This document shows positions 18,821 to 27,450 of a DNA stretch of 64,000 nt, one piece after another. Origin of the DNA: Saprospiraceae bacterium (GTDB lineage Bacteria; Bacteroidota; Bacteroidia; Chitinophagales; Saprospiraceae); the NCBI GenBank assembly GCA_020627535.1, contig JAHDGU010000009.1, positions 144,149-208,148 of the forward strand, read 5' to 3'. A program made the position numbers and the translations under genes. Positions within the stretch are counted from its first letter, which is position 1. Each line of letters starts with the position of its first letter. A model generated the notes under the pieces. The model saw nothing but the letters and a program-made list of their open reading frames with translations, was not told the DNA's origin and did not search any database.

Positions 18821-19747
18821 CTACCTGATCACGAAGTAGAGCACTCCCAAGACCAAGGCTCCGATCAGCGCATACTTCAACCATCCTGGTAGATGGCTGT
18901 GGCCATGCCCTAGCTCAAAGGTCAAGGTTGCCCAATTGGACTCATGGGTCAGCTCTGGGTCATCTAGCCGCTGCATGTGAATGGTCCTGAAGTACCAGAT
19001 TCCTTCTTGATCCAGTGTGGCTTCGATCACTCCATTGGCATCCGTACGGAAGCTCTGGTCATCGTGACTATGCTCTTGGTCTTCCCCATGATCATGGTTA
19101 TGCATTGCATCTTCACCATGATAGTGAGCACAGTTGGCGTAGACAAGTTGATTTGCCAGTGGCTCACCTGCTCGCAGTAGCTTAAGCTTGATCATGTCTC
19201 CTTTTTGCAGCTCGTAGGGATTGCTCATCGGGACAAGTTCGATCGGATAGCCTAGCACTGTACTCCAATCTCCCGTTTTGTCTTCACCGACCTGTATGAT
19301 CGTCTTAACATGCTTGGAGTAGCGCTCTGCAGCTGAGTCTTGTGCCGTACCATTATTTTCTCTCCAGCTGAGCTCATCGAGGACTCCATCGTGCTTGAGA
19401 TACTTGTTGAACCCAGCGCCATCAGCTCGATATACTCGTGGGCCGGTAGACACACCTAGTACTTGTGTACCTGATCCAGTTACTTCTGGTAGCTCAAGTA
19501 TACTGGTCGTTCCTTCATCTGTCCAGAGCGCCGTGTCCAGTCTTGTACGACTGCTTTGCGCGACAAGGCTCACATCGAGCATCCGGTCGCGTGTGATGAT
19601 ATTATCACTCTTGTCAAATGTGCCATTGAAAAGCGCGATTTGCAGCGGGCTACCAGGCTTAACATGGTATGAATATGGCTTGAGCACCATGTCGTGGCTG
19701 GATAGGATAACAAGGCAAAGTAGGAGGCCAAGGAGCTTTTTCATCAT
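18821..19747 (-). CDS. DUF4198-like periplasmic protein with His-rich loop
   Basis: From the double ATG at 19747/19744 the protein has about 308 residues: a signal peptide (MMKKLLGLLLCLVILSS), beta-sandwich domains in the style of DUF4198 (KPYSYHVKPGSPLQI; ANGVIEATLDQEGIWYFRTIHM), a histidine-rich stretch near residue 225 (HYHGED, HNHDHGED, HSHDD) and a C-terminal membrane helix. DUF4198 proteins are linked to metal, especially nickel or cobalt, uptake; metal binding here is inferred from the His cluster. CATATTTG at 19765-19772 (minus strand) is one mismatch from a Bacteroidota -7 box. Confidence 0.75.
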   Translation of the reverse strand: MMKKLLGLLLCLVILSSHDMVLKPYSYHVKPGSPLQIALFNGTFDKSDNIITRDRMLDVSLVAQSSRTRLDTALWTDEGTTSILELPEVTGSGTQVLGVSTGPRVYRADGAGFNKYLKHDGVLDELSWRENNGTAQDSAAERYSKHVKTIIQVGEDKTGDWSTVLGYPIELVPMSNPYELQKGDMIKLKLLRAGEPLANQLVYANCAHYHGEDAMHNHDHGEDQEHSHDDQSFRTDANGVIEATLDQEGIWYFRTIHMQRLDDPELTHESNWATLTFELGHGHSHLPGWLKYALIGALVLGVLYFVIR

Positions 19748-19889
19748 CAGTGATTTTGGGTTGACAAATATGGTCACATGTCATCTAAGTATGCTCGATT
19801 CTCGCTGGATTCTGCCAAACACTCATTGGGATTTGATGGCAGGACTTCCTACGTGACATTTGTGCGAAAGCACCAAAAAAATCAAGGGT

Positions 19890-21842
19890 ATGAGACTACT
19901 ACAACTCACAGCACTTATCATGATCACAAGCCTGTCCTTATCTGCCCAGTGGACAGATGCGGGCTCCTATCTTCGACCAACCAACAATGAGACTGCCCTT
20001 CGATTTGGCACTGGCGCCAGTGGCTACTTCTCGACGCTGGTAACGGATGGAGACTTTCTCTTCAAGGCCAATTCTGCTCTACCTACCTCGGGTGACACGA
20101 TCCTTCTGCTCGATGATGACGGGGCAAATAGTCTGCTCAAGACAGACCTATTCATCGATGATAATCATACTGTGAGTTTCCGTGGCGAGGGAACGCAATA
20201 TCTCAATTGGCAAGATGCCGGACTCAATGTAGCAAGGATAGGCCAAGATCTATTTGATCGCTTTACCGTACAGTCAATCACATCCAGCCTCAATCTCAAC
20301 GCCGAGACATCTATATTTTTCAGAGCAGACGGCACTGTGCGGATGGAGATTCAAGACGATGGAAGAGTAGGAATCGGCAATACCAATCCTCAAGAGCTAC
20401 TCGACGTAGATGGCAACATTGGTCTTTCTGGTAGTTCCAGAGCGATCCGATTCATCGATGCGAGCGACGCGGGGCTGTCGGCAAGTGCACTGGGCTCTAC
20501 ACTTACTTTGAGCCATACAGATGGTTTCGTAGATATCAATGCCGACAAAAATGTTGATTTACAGACTCAGGGCATCAGCAGATTGCTAGTCACGGAGCAA
20601 GGTGATGTAGCGATAGGTACTGGCCAACCCACAGGTACAAGCAATCTTGATGTCAATGGTCAAGTCACCACATCAGACAAATTTGTCTTAAGATCTGGGC
20701 TGGATGAGATCTTAGAGATCAATCAGATTACAGACAATGTGGAAATCAATGCCAAAGGACTAGCTACAGGTCTGAGACTTAGATCAGCCAACCGATTTGT
20801 AGATATCCATACCTCTCAAGGCTTTGCCGCCAGGTTTACCGAGACAGGTAGACTGGGCATAGGCACTGACAACCCTGCAGATGAGCTAGAGATTGTCGGT
20901 AACATGAGATTGACAGGGTCAACAAGGCAGATCAATTTTGAGAACAATGGAGTCGTCAACAGCTTTATCAGAAGCACAGACACAGGGCTCCAATTAAATG
21001 CCACGCTTATGCCTGGTGACTTTGGCTCGATCAGCTTGGGAGCAAAGTCACGAGTATCAGTCAATGTGGCCGGACAGTCAGCCATTTCTATAAGAGACGA
21101 TGCCAACATAGGCATCGGTGGAGAGACCAATCCGGAGCATCGGCTTGTCATCATGGACGAACTCAGCACGACTTTGCAACTCATCAACAATAGTAGCGGC
21201 ACCGGCATCTCTGACGGCCTGCTGATGATACACTCTGTTGGTGGTTCTTCGAGCATCATCAATGCTGAGGACGCCAATCTGGGTCTCGGAGCCTTTTGCA
21301 ACACTTTTTTTCACATAGCAGATGGCAACATCGGGATAGGGAACAACACGCCTTCTTTCACACTGGATGTGACTGGAGACGTCAATATCACTGGAGAGTT
21401 GTCTTCTGCCAGCGACCGGCGCCTCAAGCGCGATTTTCAAGAGCTAGATGGAGCACTTGAAGTGATCAAGGCGCTTCATCCAGTCAGCTATGAATTCCGT
21501 ACAGAGCAGTTTCCAGACATGGAACTCAGCACATCCCGACAGATGGGCCTCGTCGCGCAAGAGCTGGAAGAGATATTGCCTGATTTGGTCGCGGAAGGGT
21601 CTGAAGTGAATGATATAGATGGCAATGGCTTTACAGCCAAAAGTGTCAAATATCAAGAGCTGATTCCCTTGTTGATCAAAGCTGTGCAAGAGCTGCTGCA
21701 AGAGATTGAGATCAAGGATGCCAAATTGGCCAAGCTCCATTTGGCGGAAGCCCAGAGAACGAATATTCTTGAGGATAGACTGACAGCGCTCGAAGCAGCA
21801 ATCAAGGCACCGCAATCACAAGCAAGTAGGATCGCTGAGTAA
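19890..21842 (+). CDS. Secreted tail-spike-like protein with S74 chaperone domain
   Basis: The ATG at 19890 gives 650 residues with signal peptide MRLLQLTALIMITSLSLSAQ. The middle consists of repeated beta units with recurrent GRVGIGNTNPQELLDVDGN-type motifs (at about 165, 240, 320, 395 and 480), as in trimeric tail-fibre-like proteins. The end has the intramolecular chaperone signature ASDRRLKRDFQELDGAL followed by QMGLVAQELEEILPDLV (Peptidase_S74), then a coiled coil. In this family the chaperone cleaves itself off after trimer folding. Such proteins are common in Bacteroidota as cell-surface or exported fibres. The dispersed word occurs at 21739-21752. Confidence 0.85.
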   Translation: MRLLQLTALIMITSLSLSAQWTDAGSYLRPTNNETALRFGTGASGYFSTLVTDGDFLFKANSALPTSGDTILLLDDDGANSLLKTDLFIDDNHTVSFRGEGTQYLNWQDAGLNVARIGQDLFDRFTVQSITSSLNLNAETSIFFRADGTVRMEIQDDGRVGIGNTNPQELLDVDGNIGLSGSSRAIRFIDASDAGLSASALGSTLTLSHTDGFVDINADKNVDLQTQGISRLLVTEQGDVAIGTGQPTGTSNLDVNGQVTTSDKFVLRSGLDEILEINQITDNVEINAKGLATGLRLRSANRFVDIHTSQGFAARFTETGRLGIGTDNPADELEIVGNMRLTGSTRQINFENNGVVNSFIRSTDTGLQLNATLMPGDFGSISLGAKSRVSVNVAGQSAISIRDDANIGIGGETNPEHRLVIMDELSTTLQLINNSSGTGISDGLLMIHSVGGSSSIINAEDANLGLGAFCNTFFHIADGNIGIGNNTPSFTLDVTGDVNITGELSSASDRRLKRDFQELDGALEVIKALHPVSYEFRTEQFPDMELSTSRQMGLVAQELEEILPDLVAEGSEVNDIDGNGFTAKSVKYQELIPLLIKAVQELLQEIEIKDAKLAKLHLAEAQRTNILEDRLTALEAAIKAPQSQASRIAE

Positions 21843-21875
21843 GAAAGTCAAGGAGAATTCAGATCTTGCAGATCG

Positions 21876-23888
21876 ATGAAAACAATCTTGAGAAGCATAG
21901 GGGTTCTCATAGCTTGCCTATGGCTGACATGGCTTAGCGCTCAGAAGTCTGACGCCATACTTCTTGAGCTAGAGCAAAGTATCTATGCCATCTTGGATAC
22001 CGAGCCAGTGCGGGCCATTGAGCTCATCGATTCGACACTAGGATCTGGTGCTCTTGATCGCTATCATCAGTCCAGACTACTATTTTACAAGAGCGATGCC
22101 TACTACTTTCTAGATGATTTGCGACGGAGTCATGAAGTGTTGCAGCAATGTCTTGACATCATGCCAGAGAACTATCCAGATACAGAAAAGGTTGTCATTC
22201 TCAATGCTCATGCCCAGAACTTATCGTCACTTGGATACGGTGATGAGGCAATCGAGACGATACAATCGGCGATCAGCATCGCAAAGGCCATCGATGACTC
22301 TATCGAGCTCTCCAATCTCTATTACAATTTAGGACTCGAGCATAAGTATCGATCAGACTACACTAGAGCACTGCAATACATAGATAGCTCGACAGTGATC
22401 ATAGAAAAATTACAAGATAGTCTCGGCTTGAGTCATACCTATCGCCTGGTGGGGAGTATGCAAGATCTCTTTTACAATCATGCAGAAGCACGCTCAAACT
22501 ATCACAGTGGGCTCAAGTATGTAGCCTCAGAAGATCCTAGCCAAGCTTGTGCCATCTTGACCAGTATCTCGAGCAGCTGGTATGCAGAGGAGATCTATGA
22601 TAGTGCCTCTGTCTATGCGGATCTCGCCTTGAGATGTAGCAAGCGTCTGGAAGATCCCTTGACAGCAGCCTATGCCTACAAGGCCAGAGCAGAGGCAAGT
22701 ATGGTACTCGGTGATACAGCATCTGCCTTGGCTGCAGTTGACTCTGCTATTTATCTTACGAATGCCATAGGTGACCACAAGGAATATCTCAGCGCTAGTT
22801 GTTTGAGAATGCGCCTACGACCACAGTCAGTATCGGATGAGGAGCTGGAAGAACTCATGTCCAAGGCCGACTCATTTGGGCTTACCGAGGCAGTCACTGA
22901 AGGATATGAGATCATGGAGGCAAGAGCGATAATCAATCGAGACTATCAAAAGGCTCATCTAGCAGCTCGCAAACAAAGAGAGCTGAGGCAGCAGTTGGTC
23001 GCCGAGCGTAATCAGCGTGTCGCGGAATCTCAGTCCATAAGACTCGGTGTAGCGGAAAAAGAGCATCAATTGAGACTCAGTGAGGAAAAGCTCAAAACCA
23101 AGCAAGCGCGATGGAAATCCGGCATGATCACTATAGCATCGCTGGTCCTAGGTCTTTTGGGTCTGGCTGCCTACAGGGTCAAGAGGCGCAATCACTTCCG
23201 TGAAAAAGAAAAACTTGAAAAAGAGACAGAGCTATTACGCCAGATCGCCGATGTGGAGTCACAGGCGTTTCGCGCACAGATGAATCCTCATTTTATCTTC
23301 AATGCACTCAATAGTATCAAGGGCTTCATCGTATCTCAAAAGTCCAAGGATGCAGCCATATACATCTCGCGCTTCTCCAAGCTCGTCAGGTCTGTCTTGG
23401 ACCAGAGCAAGCAGAAGCATATCAGTCTGCAAGAAGAGTTGGAGTCTCTAGAGCTCTATATCAAACTGGAGCAGCTTAGGTTTAGAGATGGATTTGATTA
23501 TCAGATCATACTAGACGACTCACTCGAGAGTCATGAAATACTTATCCCGCCTATCGTATTTCAGCCCTTCGTCGAGAATGCCATATGGCATGGCTTCAAA
23601 GAGAATCCACGCAGCAATCAGTTGTCGGTCTCTATCAAAAATCAGGATGACCAGCTATACATCTCCATCCGTGATAATGGTGTAGGGAGGAAAGTCAGTG
23701 CGGAGCGCAAAGGGCTATCATCTCACAAGTCTCATGGAATGGAGATTACCCAACATAGATTGGAGAGATTCGCATCAGGAATCGCTGAGCCTGTGAAGAT
23801 TGTTGATCTGATAGATTCATCAGGAGTAGGAACTGGAACAGAAGTGCAGATCTTGCTTCCGCAAAAAATGTCCTATGACCAAGACTAA
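21876..23888 (+). CDS. LytS-type sensor histidine kinase with TPR sensor region
   Basis: The 670-residue protein has a signal peptide, a long periplasmic tetratricopeptide-like helical region (about 25-370), a coiled coil, a membrane helix (MITIASLVLGLLGLAAY, near 415) and a cytoplasmic kinase domain. The phospho-acceptor motif is QMNPHFIFNALNSIKG near residue 470, followed by PPIVFQPFVENAIWHGFK and RDNGVG as the ATP-binding N and G boxes. This is the His_kinase (LytS/YehU) class. It overlaps the response regulator by 14 bases, so the two form a pair; the signal is unknown. Confidence 0.9.
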   Translation: MKTILRSIGVLIACLWLTWLSAQKSDAILLELEQSIYAILDTEPVRAIELIDSTLGSGALDRYHQSRLLFYKSDAYYFLDDLRRSHEVLQQCLDIMPENYPDTEKVVILNAHAQNLSSLGYGDEAIETIQSAISIAKAIDDSIELSNLYYNLGLEHKYRSDYTRALQYIDSSTVIIEKLQDSLGLSHTYRLVGSMQDLFYNHAEARSNYHSGLKYVASEDPSQACAILTSISSSWYAEEIYDSASVYADLALRCSKRLEDPLTAAYAYKARAEASMVLGDTASALAAVDSAIYLTNAIGDHKEYLSASCLRMRLRPQSVSDEELEELMSKADSFGLTEAVTEGYEIMEARAIINRDYQKAHLAARKQRELRQQLVAERNQRVAESQSIRLGVAEKEHQLRLSEEKLKTKQARWKSGMITIASLVLGLLGLAAYRVKRRNHFREKEKLEKETELLRQIADVESQAFRAQMNPHFIFNALNSIKGFIVSQKSKDAAIYISRFSKLVRSVLDQSKQKHISLQEELESLELYIKLEQLRFRDGFDYQIILDDSLESHEILIPPIVFQPFVENAIWHGFKENPRSNQLSVSIKNQDDQLYISIRDNGVGRKVSAERKGLSSHKSHGMEITQHRLERFASGIAEPVKIVDLIDSSGVGTGTEVQILLPQKMSYDQD

Positions 23889-24636
23889 GATCAAAGCAGT
23901 GTGTATTGATGATGAGCAACTCGCTCTTGATACACTTTGTTGGCAGCTCAGTGAGTTTTGTCCTGAGGTCAAAGTCGTGGCACAATTTACACGACCACGA
24001 GAAGCACTATCATATCTTAATAGCAATGACGTCGACCTATGCTTTCTGGATATTGATATGCCTGAGCTCAATGGTTTTCAGTTACTTGAGGAGTATGGGA
24101 CGCCAGAGTTTGGTGTCATTTTCACTACAGCCTACAGTGAGTATGCCATCAAGGCCTTCAAGGTGAGTGCTCTTGACTATCTGCTCAAGCCTATCGACGA
24201 AGAAGAACTCGTCAAGACTATAGCGCGTTACAGCGCCCTCCAACAACCTCGTAGTATCTCAGAGCAACTCAAGTTACTCACAAGTCAACTCCAAGCTCGT
24301 GGGGTGGAGTATCCAGATCGAATTGCTCTCTCCACGGCAGAGGGCATACATATGGTCGCTGTGGACGAGGTCCTGAGGCTACAGGCTGACAATAACTACA
24401 CCACGGTGTATCTCAGAGACGGTAGAAAGATTATCGTGAGCAGGACCCTCAAGGATGTTGAGTCGCTATTGGATCCAAGGAAGTTTTTGCGGATTCACCA
24501 GAGCCACTGTATACAGATCAGTGGAATCAGCATGTATCAGCGTGCTGCAGGTGGAACTCTGGTGATGTCAGATGGTGCAAGACTACCGGTCTCAAGAAGC
24601 AAAAAAGAAAGCCTCCTAGCTCATCTTGGAGTCTGA
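23875..24636 (+). CDS. LytTR-type response regulator
   Basis: The 253-residue protein has a receiver domain with acidic pocket D12-D13 and phosphorylation site D59 in LDIDMP, switch Thr in FTTAYSEYA and Lys in LLKPID, then a C-terminal LytTR DNA-binding domain (IALSTAEGIHMVAVDEVLRL ... FLRIHQSHCI). It acts with the upstream kinase. LytTR sites are usually paired 9-bp repeats; I did not find a clear one nearby. Confidence 0.92.
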   Translation: MTKTKIKAVCIDDEQLALDTLCWQLSEFCPEVKVVAQFTRPREALSYLNSNDVDLCFLDIDMPELNGFQLLEEYGTPEFGVIFTTAYSEYAIKAFKVSALDYLLKPIDEEELVKTIARYSALQQPRSISEQLKLLTSQLQARGVEYPDRIALSTAEGIHMVAVDEVLRLQADNNYTTVYLRDGRKIIVSRTLKDVESLLDPRKFLRIHQSHCIQISGISMYQRAAGGTLVMSDGARLPVSRSKKESLLAHLGV

Positions 24637-24726
24637 TTCTGAGGGCATTTGCGTGTAGAGTGATGTAGAGTTGAAAAAGCCCGAAATCTAGTTAGAGCGA
24701 TACCCATCCGAACGGAGATAAAAAGC

Positions 24727-24734
24727 TACCTTTG
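24727..24734 (+). promoter_or_regulatory. -7 box of the atp operon
   Basis: TACCTTTG fits TAnnTTTG. The 13-base context CTACCTTTGCAGC at 24726-24738 is identical to that at 60606-60618 before the FG-GAP lipoprotein gene. No clear -33 TTTG is visible at the expected spacing. Confidence 0.55.
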
Positions 24735-24761
24735 CAGCGAATTTTGAAACGCCTTGAAGCT

Positions 24762-26045
24762 TTGAAGAATTTCCGCTCAACATTCGCCTTGATCATGTGC
24801 CTTTTGGCGCTCAATCTTTCGGCTCAGCACAATCATGATGGACATGACCATGACGGTCATGATCACAGTGGTCATTCGCATGACGATCATGGTCACTCGC
24901 ATGATACACATCACACACTAGGATGTGGTCTTCATAGCGCTCATGGTGGCGAGTTTGATCCAGGCGCCACGGCGTTTCACCACATCGCAGATGCTAATAT
25001 TTACAGCATCGGTCCATTCGGTATTCCTCTCCCTTGCATCCCGTTTGTGCCAGGTGAGGGTTTTGACTTCTTTTTGTCTAGCAAGTTTCACTATGATGGT
25101 CATGGCACTGGATCCAATGCCTACAACAGGTTTGTACTGGACGGTGGCACGATGAAGCGCATCACGGATGAGTCATTTCCAGATGGCCTTGTAGAAGGTG
25201 TGGAGGTCGGACATGATGATGAAGGTCACACAGCTGTTTGTTACAACAACAAGCTGTATCCAGTAGATAAAAAGAGCACTGCAGATGGTGGCATCTTTGG
25301 TGGTGGTATCACATCATGGTACGACTTCTCTATGACCAAGAATGTCATGTCGATGATCATCGTCTTCTTGATTTTCTTCTTCATCTTCAGAGCTATTGCA
25401 AAAAGATACAAGCAACGTCCAGATAAAGCACCGAGTGGTATACAAGGATTGATTGAGCCGATCTTCGTCTTTATCCAAGATGAGGTGGCAAAGCCATTTT
25501 TGGGTAAGCACTACCTGAAGTACTTGCCATTCTTAATGTCGCTATTCTTTTTTATCCTTGGGCTCAACCTATGGGGTCAGATACCTTTCCTCGGTGGATC
25601 CAATGTGACAGGTAACCTCGCTTTCACTGCTGTGCTGGCGATCTTCGCCTTCTTCGTAGTGAATCTATCGGGTAATAAGCACTACTGGGAGCACATTTTC
25701 AATATGCCTGGAGTGCCTGGATGGGTGAAGATCATCTTGACTCCGGTAGAAGCACTTGGCTTGTTTATTAAGCCAATCACCTTGGCACTGCGTCTTTTTG
25801 CCAATATCACGGCTGGTCACATGGTGATCATCATCTTCGTGAGTTTCATATTCATCTTTGGAAACAATGGTGCTTCCAAAGTAGGCGCTTATGGTGCCGC
25901 TCTACCTACCGTTCTGTTGACCATGTTTATGATGGCCATCGAGCTCTTGGTAGCATTCATCCAAGCATTTGTATTTACGATCTTGACCACATCATATCTG
26001 AGCGCAGCTATCGATGAGGGTCATGAGCATGAAGGAGCACATTAA
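24762..26045 (+). CDS. atpB: ATP synthase F0 subunit a
   Basis: Forms the proton half-channels of F0. I choose the TTG at 24762 because it gives a clean signal peptide (MKNFRSTFALIMCLLALNLSAQ) and lies downstream of the -7 box; the open frame from TTG 24732 would begin within the promoter. About 427 residues. After the signal comes a His/Asp-rich segment of about 35 residues, then an extracytoplasmic stretch and five to six membrane helices. The essential arginine is in LALRLFANITAGHMV. The N-terminal extension with signal peptide is usual in Bacteroidota subunit a, but the His content is high. Confidence 0.92.
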   Translation: MKNFRSTFALIMCLLALNLSAQHNHDGHDHDGHDHSGHSHDDHGHSHDTHHTLGCGLHSAHGGEFDPGATAFHHIADANIYSIGPFGIPLPCIPFVPGEGFDFFLSSKFHYDGHGTGSNAYNRFVLDGGTMKRITDESFPDGLVEGVEVGHDDEGHTAVCYNNKLYPVDKKSTADGGIFGGGITSWYDFSMTKNVMSMIIVFLIFFFIFRAIAKRYKQRPDKAPSGIQGLIEPIFVFIQDEVAKPFLGKHYLKYLPFLMSLFFFILGLNLWGQIPFLGGSNVTGNLAFTAVLAIFAFFVVNLSGNKHYWEHIFNMPGVPGWVKIILTPVEALGLFIKPITLALRLFANITAGHMVIIIFVSFIFIFGNNGASKVGAYGAALPTVLLTMFMMAIELLVAFIQAFVFTILTTSYLSAAIDEGHEHEGAH

Positions 26046-26072
26046 TTCAATCATTCTATAAATTTTCAAATT

Positions 26073-26279
26073 ATGACAGGTTCAATTGCAGCTATCGGAA
26101 TGGGACTAGCAGTAATCGGAGCAGGTATCGGACTAGCAAGCATCGGTGGTAAAGCCATGGAAGCTATCGCTCGTCAGCCAGAAGCAGTAGGAGATATTCG
26201 TAGTAATATGATCCTTGTTGCTGCCCTTATCGAGGGTGCCGCTCTTATCGCTATTGTCTTTGCTTTCCTAGTGAAGTAA
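26073..26279 (+). CDS. atpE: ATP synthase F0 subunit c
   Basis: The 68-residue hairpin protein has two membrane helices joined by the polar loop ARQPE. The first helix is glycine-rich (GMGLAVIGAGIGLASIGG). The ion-binding carboxylate is the Glu in AALIEGAALIA, and no Na+-type polar ligand pattern is obvious, so a proton ring is likely. It is made in many copies per complex; a strong hairpin follows at 26297. Confidence 0.95.
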   Translation: MTGSIAAIGMGLAVIGAGIGLASIGGKAMEAIARQPEAVGDIRSNMILVAALIEGAALIAIVFAFLVK

Positions 26280-26296
26280 GAACTATTGGAAATTTT

Positions 26297-26336
26297 AATC
26301 CAGGAGCATAAGACGGTTGGTCGGCGCTCCTGGATT
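26297..26336 (+). promoter_or_regulatory. 11-bp stem-loop between atpE and atpF
   Basis: AATCCAGGAGC (26297-26307) pairs perfectly with GCTCCTGGATT (26326-26336) around an 18-base loop. No T run follows, so it is unlikely to be a full terminator. It may shield the atpE message from 3' decay or hold back downstream expression to help set the c:b ratio; that is inference. Confidence 0.65.
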
Positions 26337-26356
26337 CATTTGAAATTAGAAACAAC

Positions 26357-26872
26357 ATGATGTTTGCCTTAGCAGATTTTAGTGTCATCACGCCGGACTT
26401 TGGACTCTTGTTCTGGTCTGCATTGGTGTTTATACTTTTTTGGTTCCTCATCGGGAAGTTCGCCTTCAAAGCCATCGGTGAAGCACTCCGAGATCGTGAG
26501 CAGAATATCCAAGAGGCTCTGGATGCTGCAGAGAAAGCCAAAGCAGAAATGGCCAATCTCCAGGCGGAGAACGATCGTCTTTTGGCGGAAGCCAGAGAGG
26601 AAAAAGCCAAGATCCTCAAAGAGGCCAAAGAGGCTGGTAACACGATCGTGGCAGATGCCAAGACAAAGGCAAAGGACGAAGCCAATAAGCTGCTATCCAA
26701 TGCACGTGTAGAGATCGATAATCAGAAAAAAGCTGCTCTCCAAGAGGTGTCCAATGAGGTCGGAAACATGGCCCTGGAGATCGCAGAGAAGGTGATCAAG
26801 AAAGAGCTTGCATCTAGCAAGGATCACCAGACTCTGGTCAACAAATTGGTAGAAGAAATCAAGCTAAACTAG
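26357..26872 (+). CDS. atpF: ATP synthase F0 subunit b
   Basis: The 171-residue protein has one N-terminal membrane helix (FGLLFWSALVFILFWFLIGKF, residues about 15-35) and a long charged coiled coil that forms the peripheral stalk. ATG at 26357 or 26360. Only one b subunit is encoded here, so it should work as a homodimer. The dispersed word TTTTGGCGGAAGCC at 26580-26593 encodes LLAEAR in the stalk. Confidence 0.94.
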   Translation: MMFALADFSVITPDFGLLFWSALVFILFWFLIGKFAFKAIGEALRDREQNIQEALDAAEKAKAEMANLQAENDRLLAEAREEKAKILKEAKEAGNTIVADAKTKAKDEANKLLSNARVEIDNQKKAALQEVSNEVGNMALEIAEKVIKKELASSKDHQTLVNKLVEEIKLN

Positions 26873-26877
26873 CATAG

Positions 26878-27438
26878 ATGTCAGCATCCAGATTAGCCAG
26901 TCGATACGCCAAAGCGCTGATTACAGAATCTCTCCAGCAGGGAAAGGTAGATCAGGTGCATGAGGACATCACGAGCTTGATCAAGCTCTTCGATGACCGT
27001 GAGTTTGCGCTTATGGTCAAGAGTCCGATTATCAATGCTGGCAAAAAGAAAGCAATCTTCAAAGCGCTCCTCGAAGGAAAAGTCGATGGCGTGACGGAGA
27101 GTTTTATCAATATCCTTATCAGCAAGGGTCGTGAATCTCAGCTCGAGGCTGTGGTGGATTCCTTTGATGAGCAGTACTGCGAGCTCAAGAAGCGTAGTGA
27201 CGTAAAGATCACGACTGCTGCTCCTGTAGACCAGGCTCAGCTCGCAGAGCTCAGAGCTAAGATCATCGAGTCCAAAGTGACTCATCCAGACGTGAGAATC
27301 ACTAGCATCGTAGACCCTGAAATCGTCGGTGGTTTTGTGATGGATATCGCAGATCGCAAGTATGACGCCAGCGTCAAAGGCAAGCTTGATGAGCTCCGTA
27401 AGACATTCAGTGACGACTCCTATTCAAAAAAATTCTAA
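26878..27438 (+). CDS. atpH: ATP synthase F1 subunit delta
   Basis: The 186-residue protein starts with the family's SRLASRYAKALIT helix and ends with the conserved IVGGFVMDIADRKYDASVKGKLDELR block. It links the peripheral stalk to the alpha subunits. It begins 6 bases after atpF and 13 bases before atpA. Confidence 0.94.
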   Translation: MSASRLASRYAKALITESLQQGKVDQVHEDITSLIKLFDDREFALMVKSPIINAGKKKAIFKALLEGKVDGVTESFINILISKGRESQLEAVVDSFDEQYCELKKRSDVKITTAAPVDQAQLAELRAKIIESKVTHPDVRITSIVDPEIVGGFVMDIADRKYDASVKGKLDELRKTFSDDSYSKKF

Positions 27439-27450
27439 AGACACGATATA

